Shown one piece after another: positions 50,274 to 59,531 of a stretch of DNA of 64,000 nucleotides (positions within the stretch are counted from its first letter, which is position 1; each line of letters starts with the position of its first letter). This stretch comes from Gramella sp. MAR_2010_147 (GTDB taxonomy: Bacteria; Bacteroidota; Bacteroidia; Flavobacteriales; Flavobacteriaceae). Position numbers and translations under genes: made by a program. Below the pieces are notes generated by a model that was not told the DNA's origin, ran no database searches, and worked only from the letters and a program-made list of their open reading frames with translations. The DNA is taken from assembly GCF_900105135.1 (NCBI RefSeq), contig NZ_LT629741.1, forward strand, positions 1,612,001 to 1,676,000. Direction: 5' to 3'.

Positions 50274-52769
50274 CTAAAAGTGAAATCCGAAATCTATTGT
50301 AAATGCCATAGATCTGGCATCGGGATTATCAAAATAATTCCCCCTGAAATGCACATCAAAACGCATAACCTTAAAGATATTTCCAATACCAACACTATAC
50401 TCATAAAAAGGATCGGAATCTGGCGCGACCAATGGTAGCCCGGAAGCATCTATATCTTTACTTTCCTGAGAAATATCACCGTACACAGCTCTAAATCCAA
50501 CCAGCTCCCTTAGATTCAGTTCTCTTAAAAGCGGTATCCTTGAAAACAACCTTCCGTTAAAGTTATGGTCTATATGAATTGCCGAATAGCTATCGGTAAC
50601 AAATTCGTAAAAATCGAGTGTTGGAAATGTATTGTAAAGCGCAAAATAGGTCTGGTTACCAGGAACCACACTTAGCAGTCCCAGTGGAATCGCATCAAAA
50701 GTTTTCCCAGCTTCAAGGCTAATATTGGAACGTCCAAGCCCTCCAACCAATAGCGGCTGGTTATAAAAGAACTGAAGCTTTTTATAATTAAAATCACTAT
50801 TGAACACATCTTTCACCCCAAGACTGTAATTTAAGAACAGTGTTGGAAAATCTTCGTCATTCACTACACTTCGCTCCACCCCGAAGCCTGAAACCTTTCT
50901 TCCCGGTGTCCAGGTTATAATACTGGATAATTCAGTCTGGTTGATTTCTGAATCTATTATTGTTCTTTCTTCATCTACATAGTAATCGAGGCTAAACTCT
51001 GGAGAGGCAGGTTTTAATACCCTGTAGTTAGCTCCCACACGAACCTTTAGATTCTTTAAAGGTTCCATTTCAATGGCGAAGACACTTAAATTAATAGAGC
51101 TCAATTTATCATTATCGCCAACATTCAGTAACGAAGAAGAAGCCAGGCTTCTACCTAATACATCAGTAGAATTGGTAAGGCTGGTCCCTAGCTGCTCTAC
51201 ATCCCTTCGATTTCCGCCGGTTAATATCAATCTTGATTTAGGATCCAGGAGTACCTTTCCCGAAATCCCGTACTTGAATTTCTGATCTTTAAAACCGTAA
51301 GCACCATAAGCTTCAATTCGCCATGGGTCATTTTGTCCAAAATAAGTTCGCCCCCCAAATCGTGTTCTCACACCTTCTACATCATTAAATCCAAAAGTTG
51401 AGTAGACAGGACCGTAATCCCATCCATCAAACTCTACGTATCCAGATTGCGCAATGGTCGCAATATCATAAAGTCTATTGAATGCTTTTGTTTTGGTAAG
51501 ACTATCTAACATCACATAGATCCCTTCCTCATCTTTATTCAGTTCTTCCATGCGGTTTTCAGACCAGAATTCTTCACTTCTATTATAAGCTTCAGATTGA
51601 GGATTATACACCGATTGCTGATAAAAAGAAGCTGGTTTCTCATTGTTGAATTCATACTCATCAAACAGCAAAGTTCTTTTAGCATAAACCCCTCTTGAAG
51701 TTTTCTTTTTATTCAGACCAAAATCAGCCATAAAGAAATCTTTAGTGATAAGAAAGATGGAATCGTTCAACACCTTAAAATCCTGTTCTATATAAACCTG
51801 CTTGATCCAGTTGATGTTTACATCTCTGGTAGTTTCAAGATTAATGTTCTTCACTGCCCAAGTGGTATCATTTACCCAAAAATCTCCTTTAAAGGTGAGT
51901 TCGTTTTCACGCCTTGGATAATAGACAATATTATAACACCACTTATTATCTATATACGCGCTATCAGAAAGTACATAATTATAGGTATCTATCCCGGTAG
52001 TTGAAACAGGACTTACAAAACTCTTGTCAAAAAATTTGATGTAATTCTTATAAATATCATAGTCGTCATAAATATCCTTTACATAATCTATAAGATTTCT
52101 ATTCTGACTAAAACCTGAATTCTTATTCCCCAGCAATACTTCTTTTTCCTCATTCAAAAGATTGTCTCCATAGACCTGATTAATGGATTCATTGATGAAC
52201 ATAGGCAGGTAGGTTTTCCCGGTCACGCTATTGGTATCTGCATAATCAAAAATGAATTCCATTCCATTAAAAATCCTGCTTTCAATTAAGGTACTATCTA
52301 TTTTATTAATATCGAATTCAAGCTTTTCATATTCTTTATACGAATACTGATCGAAGGCATTTACACCATTGGAACGCCTGTTGGCCCAAACCTTTTTCAG
52401 AATATCTATCGCGGGGTTATTCTTTTTGGAAGTCTTTCCTCGGTAGATCACCACTTCATCAAGACTAGCAGCCTCTTCTTCCAGTGTGATCTTCATATTT
52501 AAGTTAACTGAAGATTTTAATGGAACTTTTAATGTTTTATAACCAATAAATGAAACTACGATGGTATCGAAATTTCCATCGTCCTGCAGGTAAAATTCGC
52601 CATCTTCATTGGTGGTAGTACCACTGGAAGAATTAGCAAAAACCACATTTGCGAAGGGCACCGTTTTTCCGGTATTATCATTCACCACTCCACCCACCTT
52701 GGTTTGAGCTTGAACTAAATTAAGACCGGCAATAAATAGGAAAAATAAGTAGGCTTGTTTGTTCAGCAT
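50274..52769 (-). CDS. DUF5686 outer-membrane protein with N-terminal carboxypeptidase-regulatory-like domain
   Basis: This 831-residue protein has a signal peptide (MLNKQAYLFFLFIAGLNLVQA), a CarboxypepD_reg-like beta domain (VGGVVNDNTGKTVPFANVVFAN) as in TonB-dependent receptors, and a DUF5686 region ending in strands that look like an outer-membrane barrel. Function is unknown; it is common in Bacteroidota. The start is ATG 52769, since the longer frame to 52808 begins with TTG and its first codons form the terminator of pdhB. A TATCTTTG box and that hairpin lie directly upstream. Confidence 0.88.
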   Translation of the reverse strand: MLNKQAYLFFLFIAGLNLVQAQTKVGGVVNDNTGKTVPFANVVFANSSSGTTTNEDGEFYLQDDGNFDTIVVSFIGYKTLKVPLKSSVNLNMKITLEEEAASLDEVVIYRGKTSKKNNPAIDILKKVWANRRSNGVNAFDQYSYKEYEKLEFDINKIDSTLIESRIFNGMEFIFDYADTNSVTGKTYLPMFINESINQVYGDNLLNEEKEVLLGNKNSGFSQNRNLIDYVKDIYDDYDIYKNYIKFFDKSFVSPVSTTGIDTYNYVLSDSAYIDNKWCYNIVYYPRRENELTFKGDFWVNDTTWAVKNINLETTRDVNINWIKQVYIEQDFKVLNDSIFLITKDFFMADFGLNKKKTSRGVYAKRTLLFDEYEFNNEKPASFYQQSVYNPQSEAYNRSEEFWSENRMEELNKDEEGIYVMLDSLTKTKAFNRLYDIATIAQSGYVEFDGWDYGPVYSTFGFNDVEGVRTRFGGRTYFGQNDPWRIEAYGAYGFKDQKFKYGISGKVLLDPKSRLILTGGNRRDVEQLGTSLTNSTDVLGRSLASSSLLNVGDNDKLSSINLSVFAIEMEPLKNLKVRVGANYRVLKPASPEFSLDYYVDEERTIIDSEINQTELSSIITWTPGRKVSGFGVERSVVNDEDFPTLFLNYSLGVKDVFNSDFNYKKLQFFYNQPLLVGGLGRSNISLEAGKTFDAIPLGLLSVVPGNQTYFALYNTFPTLDFYEFVTDSYSAIHIDHNFNGRLFSRIPLLRELNLRELVGFRAVYGDISQESKDIDASGLPLVAPDSDPFYEYSVGIGNIFKVMRFDVHFRGNYFDNPDARSMAFTIDFGFHF

Positions 52770-52774
52770 AGGAT

Positions 52775-52804
52775 AAAAAAAAACTTCATCGTAAAGATGA
52801 AGTT
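52775..52804 (-). terminator. Terminator of pdhB just upstream of DUF5686
   Basis: AACTTCATC and GATGAAGTT arms, a 5-base loop and a nine-U run lie between the pdhB stop and the DUF5686 ATG. Confidence 0.88.
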
Positions 52805-52805
52805 T

Positions 52806-52813
52806 CAAAGATA
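52806..52813 (-). promoter_or_regulatory. Promoter -7 box of DUF5686 gene
   Basis: TATCTTTG, an exact TAnnTTTG match, abuts the pdhB terminator. Transcripts from it would start with the terminator hairpin sequence. Confidence 0.55.
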
Positions 52814-52825
52814 AGTTGATTAAGG

Positions 52826-53803
52826 TTACTTATACATCACCTTTTTCACAGCTTTAACAACATCTTCACTATTTGGAAGCCATTCCTTAAGAAGTCCGGG
52901 TGAATATGGTGCCGGCGTATCGGCTGTATTAAGTTTTACAATCGGCGCATCAAGGTAATCAAATGCTTTAGATTGTACCTGATAAACAATCTCTGTGGCA
53001 ACATTTCCAAATGGCCATGCTTCCTCCAGGATTACCAGTCTATTTGTTTTTTTAACAGATTCAAGAATTGCTTCATGATCCATTGGACGAACCGTTCTAA
53101 GATCTATGATCTCACAGGAGATATCTTCTTCAGCAAGTTCTTCTGCTGCTTTGTATGCTTCCTTAATGATCTTTCCGAAAGACACGATAGTTACATCACT
53201 ACCTTCTCTTTTAATATCTGCCTTTCCAATTTCAATTAGATACTCATCTTCAGGCACTTCTCCTTTATCACCATACATCTGCTCACTCTCCATAAAAATA
53301 ACCGGATCGTTATCGCGAATTGCCGACTTTAAAAGACCTTTCGCATCATAAGGATTTGAAGGAACAATCACTTTAAGCCCCGGAGTATTGGCGAACCAGC
53401 TTTCCAGTGCCTGTGAGTGTGTGGCTCCTAACTGACCCGCAGAACCAGTTGGCCCACGAAAAACAATAGGAATATTGAACTGCCCGCCACTCATCTGACG
53501 CATTTTAGCAGCATTATTTATTATCTGGTCAATTCCCACTAACGAGAAGTTGAAGGTCATAAATTCAATGATAGGTCTGTTACCATTCATTGCTGAACCA
53601 ACGCCAATTCCTGAAAATCCAAGTTCTGAAATAGGTGTATCTATAACTCTTTCAGGACCAAATTCATCTAGCATTCCTTTTGAAGCTTTATAAGCTCCGT
53701 TATACTCAGCAACTTCCTCTCCCATTAAATAGATGCTGTCGTCCAGACGCATTTCCTCGCTCATCGCCTCCGCAACGGCTTCTCTAAATTGAATTGTCCT
53801 CAT
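52826..53803 (-). CDS. pdhB: Pyruvate dehydrogenase E1 component, beta subunit
   Basis: This 325-residue thiamine pyrophosphate-linked subunit opens TIQFREAVAEAMSEEM and has the E1-beta segments GEEVAEYNGAYKASKG, IEFMTFNFSLVGIDQIINNAAKM and GPTGSAGQLGATHSQ. It pairs with the alpha subunit in the PDH complex. No alpha subunit or E2/E3 gene is adjacent, so the complex is encoded at several loci, as in many Flavobacteriia. Branched-chain keto acid dehydrogenase beta is a less likely alternative. Confidence 0.93.
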   Translation of the reverse strand: MRTIQFREAVAEAMSEEMRLDDSIYLMGEEVAEYNGAYKASKGMLDEFGPERVIDTPISELGFSGIGVGSAMNGNRPIIEFMTFNFSLVGIDQIINNAAKMRQMSGGQFNIPIVFRGPTGSAGQLGATHSQALESWFANTPGLKVIVPSNPYDAKGLLKSAIRDNDPVIFMESEQMYGDKGEVPEDEYLIEIGKADIKREGSDVTIVSFGKIIKEAYKAAEELAEEDISCEIIDLRTVRPMDHEAILESVKKTNRLVILEEAWPFGNVATEIVYQVQSKAFDYLDAPIVKLNTADTPAPYSPGLLKEWLPNSEDVVKAVKKVMYK

Positions 53804-53835
53804 TATGTAATATCTTATTTTTTATTACTGCAGAG

Positions 53836-53843
53836 CAAAAATA
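53836..53843 (-). promoter_or_regulatory. Promoter -7 box of pdhB
   Basis: TATTTTTG on the minus strand matches TAnnTTTG and lies 32 bases before the pdhB ATG. Confidence 0.5.
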
Positions 53844-54112
53844 GTAATTCATAAAGGTAAATACCATATTTGCCGATTAAAATTTTCTCAAGTCCTTTAA
53901 TAATAAAAGCTCAAAATACGCAGTAAGGATAATTCACAATATTTTAGACTTTCTCACAAGTTATTCCCATTAAAACCAGGCAAAGACTAAATATTACTTA
54001 AAATATCTCGCAACTTTTAAGTTGAATTTATTATGCACGCATAGCTTTTTTTGATTTAAAATACTTACCTTCGTCATCGAAAACGTTTTATTAAAAATAA
54101 AGAACCTTATAT
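53844..54112. other. Divergent intergenic region pdhB/etfB without visible genes
   Basis: The region is AT-rich and presumably holds the etfB promoter (TACCTTCG near 54066 resembles a -7 box with two mismatches). I see no RNA gene, repeat or ORF with support. Confidence 0.4.
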
Positions 54113-54859
54113 ATGAAAATCTTAGTATGTATTAGTCACGTGCCTGACACTACATCGAAAATCAATTTCACTGAAGGAGACACTAAATTTGACACGAATG
54201 GTGTTCAATTCGTAATAAACCCTAATGATGAATTTGGTCTTACTAGAGCGATGTGGTTTAAAGAAAAACAAGGCGCAAGTGTAGATGTTATAAATGTTGG
54301 TAGTGCTGAAACTGAACCTACTCTAAGAAAGGCTCTTGCTATTGGTGCAGATACTGCCATTAGAGTGAACACTCCGGCAACCGATGGATATCAGGTAGCT
54401 AAAGAACTTGCAAAAGTTGCAAAAGACGGCGGTTACGATCTTGTAATTGCCGGACGTGAATCTATTGACTATAATGGTGGAATGGTACCAGGAATGTTGG
54501 CGCAACTAATTAAAGCTAATTTCATAAATAACTGTATTAGTCTTGAAGTTGATGGTGAAAAAGCCAAAGCGGTACGTGAGATCGATGGCGGTAAAGAAAC
54601 CTTAACTGCTTCTCTACCTTTGGTAATTGGTGGACAGAAAGGGCTTGTAGAAGAAAGTGATCTTCGCATCCCGAATATGAGAGGGATCATGCAAGCACGT
54701 AAAAAACCTTTAAACGTGGTGGAGCCTGCAGATACTTCTGTAAAAACCGAAGCGGTTAAATTTGAAAAGCCAGCTCCAAAAGGAGACGTTAAACTTATTG
54801 ATCCTGAAAATCTTGATGAGCTAATAGATCTGCTTCACAATGAAGCGAAAGCGATCTAA
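54113..54859 (+). CDS. etfB: Electron transfer flavoprotein, beta subunit
   Basis: This 248-residue subunit opens KILVCISHVPDTTSKI and has the AMP-binding signature VREIDGGKETLTASLPLVIGGQKGL. With EtfA it accepts electrons from acyl-CoA dehydrogenases, such as the one at 29523, and passes them to the quinone pool. It is followed 53 bases later by etfA. Confidence 0.97.
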   Translation: MKILVCISHVPDTTSKINFTEGDTKFDTNGVQFVINPNDEFGLTRAMWFKEKQGASVDVINVGSAETEPTLRKALAIGADTAIRVNTPATDGYQVAKELAKVAKDGGYDLVIAGRESIDYNGGMVPGMLAQLIKANFINNCISLEVDGEKAKAVREIDGGKETLTASLPLVIGGQKGLVEESDLRIPNMRGIMQARKKPLNVVEPADTSVKTEAVKFEKPAPKGDVKLIDPENLDELIDLLHNEAKAI

Positions 54860-54912
54860 TTTAAGTTTCTGACAGGTCAAAAAGAATTTCAAAATTTAAA
54901 ATCAGAAGAAAA

Positions 54913-55881
54913 ATGTCAATTTTAGTATATATAGAATCAGAAGAAGGAAAATTCAAGAAAGCTTCTTACGAAGTTGCTTCTTATGCAAAAGGAATAGCAG
55001 AGAAAATGGGAACATCGGTTACTGCGATTGCTTTTAACGCAGACGATGTTTCAGAATTAGGAAATTATGGAGTGGATAAAGTCCTTAACGTAAAAAGTGA
55101 TAAACTAAAGAACTTTAATGCTGAAGCTTATTCAGATGCTATTAAACAGGCTGCTGAAAAAGAAGGAAGTAAAGTGGTAGTTCTTAGTCAGAGTGCAAAC
55201 AGCAAATACCTTGCACCTTTACTGGCAGTACAGCTTGAAGCAGGTTACGCTTCCAATGTAGTTGCCCTTCCGGAAAGTACAGATCCTTTTACCGTAAAAA
55301 GAACTGCTTTTACCAACAAAGCATTCAATTTTACCAAAATCACTACCGACGTGAAAGTGATTGGATTGTCAAAAAATGCATATGGACTTAAAGAATCTCA
55401 GGGAGCTGCAGCCTCTGAAGACTTTAGCCCAAACCTTTCAGAAGAAGATTTTTCAGTAAATGTAGAATCTGTAGATAAGGCCACAGATAAAGTAACAATT
55501 GCAGACGCTGAAGTCGTGGTATCTGGTGGTCGTGGACTTAAAGGTCCTGAAAACTGGGGAATGGTAGAAGAAATGGCAGATATTCTTGGTGCGGCCACCG
55601 CATGCTCCAAACCCGTTAGTGATATGGGGTGGAGACCGCATAGTGAACACGTTGGACAAACCGGAAAACCTGTTGCTTCTAACCTTTACATAGCCATTGG
55701 TATTTCAGGAGCAATTCAGCATCTTGCAGGAATCAATGCCGCGAAAACAAAAGTTGTGATCAACAACGATCCTGAAGCGCCATTCTTTAAAGCAGCAGAC
55801 TACGGAGTAGTTGGTGATGCCTTTGAAGTGGTGCCGAAACTAAATGAAAAATTGAAGGAATTTAAAGAGAAAAACGCATAA
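54913..55881 (+). CDS. etfA: Electron transfer flavoprotein, alpha subunit
   Basis: This 322-residue subunit has the C-terminal FAD domain with VSGGRGLKGPENW, the GQTGK segment (HVGQTGKPVASNLYIAIGISGAIQH), and NNDPEAPFFKAADYGVVGD. It forms the EtfAB heterodimer with the previous gene. A hairpin terminator follows. Confidence 0.97.
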   Translation: MSILVYIESEEGKFKKASYEVASYAKGIAEKMGTSVTAIAFNADDVSELGNYGVDKVLNVKSDKLKNFNAEAYSDAIKQAAEKEGSKVVVLSQSANSKYLAPLLAVQLEAGYASNVVALPESTDPFTVKRTAFTNKAFNFTKITTDVKVIGLSKNAYGLKESQGAAASEDFSPNLSEEDFSVNVESVDKATDKVTIADAEVVVSGGRGLKGPENWGMVEEMADILGAATACSKPVSDMGWRPHSEHVGQTGKPVASNLYIAIGISGAIQHLAGINAAKTKVVINNDPEAPFFKAADYGVVGDAFEVVPKLNEKLKEFKEKNA

Positions 55882-55905
55882 TTTTCCTAAATTGCGAGCC
55901 ATAAA

Positions 55906-55952
55906 GGGGCTGTCTAAATATGGTAAATGTCCTTATTTTAGACAGCCTTTTT
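55906..55952 (+). terminator. Terminator after etfA
   Basis: GGCTGTCTAAA and TTTAGACAGCC arms with a T run; the sequence resembles the element after the uspA gene. Confidence 0.85.
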
Positions 55953-55966
55953 AATTTTACTGAAGT

Positions 55967-56593
55967 ATGAGTTTAGTGCGACTGAATATAAAGGGAATAT
56001 CTTATAGTCAAACACAAAACGGAGCTTACGCATTGATCCTCAACGAAGTTGGGGGTGAACGTAAGTTGCCTATTGTGATCGGAGCATTTGAAGCACAATC
56101 AATTGCAATTGCCCTGGAGAAGGAGATAAAACCTCCAAGACCCCTCACCCACGATCTTTTTAAGAATTTTTCAGATAGATTTGAAATTATTGTCAAACAG
56201 GTGATTATCCACAAACTGGTTGATGGTGTTTTCTACTCCAGTCTTATTTGTGAAAGAGACGGGATTGAAGAAATTATCGATGCAAGAACCAGTGATGCTA
56301 TTGCCCTGGCCCTTAGATTTGACGCACCAATATTCACATATAAAAATATTCTTGATAAAGCCGGCATTTACTTAAAAGCCGAAGAAAAACAGCGTGAAAA
56401 AGAAGAGAAGCACGAAGAGGAAATTATTGAAGAAGAACTTTTAAAGGAGGAAATAGCCTTACAATCTGACGATACTTCAGATTATAAAAAAATGTCCCTC
56501 GAAGAATTAAAAGAACTACTTTCCCAAGCTGTAAGTCAGGAAGATTATGAAAAAGCGGCCCGAATCAGGGACGAAATTTCCAAAAGAAAATAA
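55967..56593 (+). CDS. Bifunctional nuclease (DUF151) with C-terminal UVR domain
   Basis: This 208-residue protein has an N-terminal DUF151/BFN domain (about 1-135, LNEVGGERKLPIVIGAFEAQSIAIALE, DARTSDAIALALR) and a C-terminal UvrB/UvrC-type helical hairpin (LEELKELLSQAVSQEDYEKAARIRDEI, about 170-205). The family is annotated as a nuclease from plant and bacterial work, but its role in Bacteroidota is unclear. It ends six bases before the nucleoside transporter gene, suggesting co-transcription. Confidence 0.93.
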   Translation: MSLVRLNIKGISYSQTQNGAYALILNEVGGERKLPIVIGAFEAQSIAIALEKEIKPPRPLTHDLFKNFSDRFEIIVKQVIIHKLVDGVFYSSLICERDGIEEIIDARTSDAIALALRFDAPIFTYKNILDKAGIYLKAEEKQREKEEKHEEEIIEEELLKEEIALQSDDTSDYKKMSLEELKELLSQAVSQEDYEKAARIRDEISKRK

Positions 56594-56599
56594 CCCGAA

Positions 56600-58306
56600 A
56601 TGAACAAAATCTGGTGTTGCCTATTCCTGATTGTATTTTCTATTACATCAGCTTCTTCTCAAACAATTTCAAAAAACTGGCAACTAGAAACATCAGCAGA
56701 TGATCCCGTCCAGGAACAGGTATTTGGCGGGGCAAAAGAAATAAATTTTAAAGAAGGCAGGTTTAGTTTTCTCAATGAAAAAGCTGGAGATACTTTAGCT
56801 TCTGGCGATTACTTATATCAAAACAAACTGCTCGTCTTATTTTATAATACCCCAAAAGATACCATTCGAAATCTTCGTGTTTCTGAACTTACAGATTCCA
56901 GCATGGTAATTTCTTCAAAAGAAGCAAATTATCAACTTAAAGTGCAGAAGAAAGAAGCATCAGAAGTGATCCCGGCAAAAACCGCGAAAGAGATGATTCC
57001 CAGCGCAGGGATAAGCACTTCAAGCTTAATTCGTGGTATTATAGGGATGATCGCATTGATCTTAATAGCTTTTATTTTTAGCAGTAACCGAAGGGCGGTC
57101 AACTGGAAAACTGTGGGTATAGGTCTGGCCGCTCAGCTTACCCTCGCCATTGGTGTATTGAAAATAACCGTTGTACAGAAGGTTTTTGAATTTGTAGGAA
57201 ATATTTTTGTTCTGATCCTGGATTTTACTGCTGCTGGTAGTGAATTTTTGCTTGGCGGAATGATGGATGTAGATAGTTTTGGATTTATCTTTCTTTTTCA
57301 GGTTTTACCCACTATTATTTTCTTTTCAGCATTAACATCGGTGCTCTTCTATTTAGGAGTTATACAAATCGTTGTAAAAGGAATGGCCTGGGTACTTACT
57401 AAATTATTGGGGATTTCAGGCCCTGAAAGTTTAAGTGTCGCCGGAAATATTTTTCTTGGACAAACCGAGGCTCCTTTAATGATCAAGGCTTATTTGGAGA
57501 GAATGACAAGGTCTGAGATCCTGCTGGTGATGGTTGGAGGAATGGCTACTGTTGCCGGCGGTGTACTTGCCGCTTACATAGGTTTTCTAGGCGGTGACGA
57601 TCCGGAATTAAGGTTGCAATTTGCAAAACACCTTCTGGCAGCCTCTGTAATGGCTGCGCCCGGAGCCATTGTGATCTCAAAAATATTATATCCCCAGCAG
57701 GAACCTGTAAATACTGATGTAGAAGTGTCTTCAGAAAAAATTGGTTCTAATATTCTGGATGCGATTGCAAATGGAACTACCGAAGGTTTAAAGCTGGCCG
57801 CGAATGTTGCGGCGATGCTCCTGGTGTTCATTGCATTCATCGCAATGATCAACTATATCCTGGGATACATTGGCGGTTTAACCACTCTGAACAGTCTAAT
57901 GGCTGAATATACCCCCTATTCCAAATTCTCTCTGGAATCTATTTTAGGAATTATTTTCGCTCCTTTAATGTGGTTAATTGGAGTTGCAAAAGAAGACATG
58001 ATGCTCATGGGGCAACTGCTCGGGATAAAACTTGCGGCAAGTGAATTTGTAGGCTACGTACAATTAGCCGATCTTAAGAATCCAGCCAACGCACTGAGTC
58101 TCAATTACGAAAAATCGGTGATCATGGCTACCTATATGCTTTGCGGATTTGCCAATTTTGCGTCTATTGGTATCCAGATTGGGGGAATTGGCTCCCTGGC
58201 CCCCGGACAGAGAAAAACACTTTCTGAATTCGGAATGAAAGCATTGATTGGAGGTACTTTAGCCTCCTTACTTTCTGCTACTATCGCTGGAATGATCATT
58301 GGTTAA
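56600..58306 (+). CDS. Concentrative nucleoside transporter with N-terminal secreted domain
   Basis: This 568-residue protein starts with a signal peptide (about 1-20) and a soluble segment (about 20-140, ISKNWQLETSADDPVQE) followed by a NupC/CNT transporter core (about 165-568: GQTEAPLMIKAYL, GTTEGLKLAANVAAML, MCGFANFASIGIQIGG-type ending). The transporter takes up nucleosides with H+ or Na+. The first domain resembles a lipocalin-like beta-rich fold facing the periplasm. The extra domain is unusual against about 400 residues for NupC. Confidence 0.9.
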   Translation: MNKIWCCLFLIVFSITSASSQTISKNWQLETSADDPVQEQVFGGAKEINFKEGRFSFLNEKAGDTLASGDYLYQNKLLVLFYNTPKDTIRNLRVSELTDSSMVISSKEANYQLKVQKKEASEVIPAKTAKEMIPSAGISTSSLIRGIIGMIALILIAFIFSSNRRAVNWKTVGIGLAAQLTLAIGVLKITVVQKVFEFVGNIFVLILDFTAAGSEFLLGGMMDVDSFGFIFLFQVLPTIIFFSALTSVLFYLGVIQIVVKGMAWVLTKLLGISGPESLSVAGNIFLGQTEAPLMIKAYLERMTRSEILLVMVGGMATVAGGVLAAYIGFLGGDDPELRLQFAKHLLAASVMAAPGAIVISKILYPQQEPVNTDVEVSSEKIGSNILDAIANGTTEGLKLAANVAAMLLVFIAFIAMINYILGYIGGLTTLNSLMAEYTPYSKFSLESILGIIFAPLMWLIGVAKEDMMLMGQLLGIKLAASEFVGYVQLADLKNPANALSLNYEKSVIMATYMLCGFANFASIGIQIGGIGSLAPGQRKTLSEFGMKALIGGTLASLLSATIAGMIIG

Positions 58307-58439
58307 ACCTGGAACTTCACTGAATTTTTTTAGAAAACTTTCTAATTTGATTTTCTTTAAGGTGAGGTATAAATTCTAAATTGCAGCTCATCTTTTTCAT
58401 CCTGAACGAGTTGCAAGAAGATTTTTATTTCCTTTTTTG

Positions 58440-59429
58440 ATGAGTAATACTAATAGAAAATCATTATATCGTGGCGAGGAAGCCCAGTGGCCACACCAAA
58501 TTCCGTTGAGGGGATGGGTAGATATAGGCAAGCGTGTCTGGCGTGAAATGAAGGTAGATCATGTACAAATTGTGTCTGCCGGAGTTGCTTTTTATTTTTT
58601 CCTGTCTATTTTTCCAACCATTGTCGTTGCTATTTCCATATACAGCCTGGTTCTGGATCCCGCTCAAATTCAGGAACAAATGTCGCGGCTTACGCTTATT
58701 ATGCCAGAACAAGCTTATGGTATGATAACCGATATACTCAACCCCGTGATTAATCAAGACCGGAAAGAAATAGGATGGGGATTATTTGTTAGTATCATTG
58801 TAAGTATCTGGAGTGCAAATAAAGGAACCAGTGCTTTATTTCAAGGGGTTAACATAGCTTACGATGAAATTGACGACAGGGGTCTTATTAAAAAGAACTT
58901 GTTGACTTTAATATTTACCCTGGCGGGAGTTGTAATTGGTCTTATTAGCCTGTTAATTGTGATCTTCTTCCCTCTTCTTGTAACAAATATTGGTCTTACT
59001 CCGGCTTTGGAGGACATGTTTACATGGCTGCGCTGGGTATTTTTAGGTTTAATTCTTATTAGTACACTTAGCATGGTTTACAAAATAGCCCCGAACCGTT
59101 CACGTCCAAAATTCCGGTGGGTTAGCTGGGGAGCGATTCTTGGAACGATCTTCTGGTTAGCCGGCTCAATGGGCTTTTCGTGGTACGTGGGTAATTTTGG
59201 AAGTTATGATGATCTCTACGGAAGTTTTGCAGCAGTGGCCATATTAATGCTTTGGTTATTTCTCACGGCATTTATCGTTTTAATGGGTGCTGAAATTAAT
59301 TCTGAAATGGAACATCAAACCAGGTTTGATACCACAAGCGGGCCTCAAAAACCAATGGGAGAACGCAATGCATGGCATGCCGACCACTGTGCGGTAGAAA
59401 ATCGTGATGATAAGTTAAAACAAAGTTGA
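58440..59429 (+). CDS. YihY/BrkB family membrane protein
   Basis: A 329-residue protein with about six transmembrane helices and the family pattern VSAGVAFYFFLSIFPTIV, EIGWGLFVSIIVSIWSANKGTSALFQGVNIAYDE and GSFAAVAILMLWLFLTAFIVLMGAEIN. Once named ribonuclease BN, it is in fact a membrane protein of uncertain function. The ATG at 58440 is preferred over a TTG one codon earlier. Confidence 0.93.
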   Translation: MSNTNRKSLYRGEEAQWPHQIPLRGWVDIGKRVWREMKVDHVQIVSAGVAFYFFLSIFPTIVVAISIYSLVLDPAQIQEQMSRLTLIMPEQAYGMITDILNPVINQDRKEIGWGLFVSIIVSIWSANKGTSALFQGVNIAYDEIDDRGLIKKNLLTLIFTLAGVVIGLISLLIVIFFPLLVTNIGLTPALEDMFTWLRWVFLGLILISTLSMVYKIAPNRSRPKFRWVSWGAILGTIFWLAGSMGFSWYVGNFGSYDDLYGSFAAVAILMLWLFLTAFIVLMGAEINSEMEHQTRFDTTSGPQKPMGERNAWHADHCAVENRDDKLKQS

Positions 59430-59531
59430 TAACTATTCTGGAATACATCTGAAATAAGACCTGAAATTTTACCTGTTTTGTTATTTTTATTGGAACTTAA
59501 CCTGAAGTTTTTCCGAATAAAATATCTTTCA

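Noticed and set aside
58388..58414. CATCCTGAACGAGTTGCAAG resembling a family A repeat arm
   Set aside because: Only one partial arm is present with no complementary partner nearby; it may be a decayed remnant but is not a supported copy.
59478..59531. Eighteen-residue N-terminal extension of thyA
   Set aside because: It starts with TTG, is hydrophobic and unlike thymidylate synthase N-termini; ATG 59532 is the standard start.
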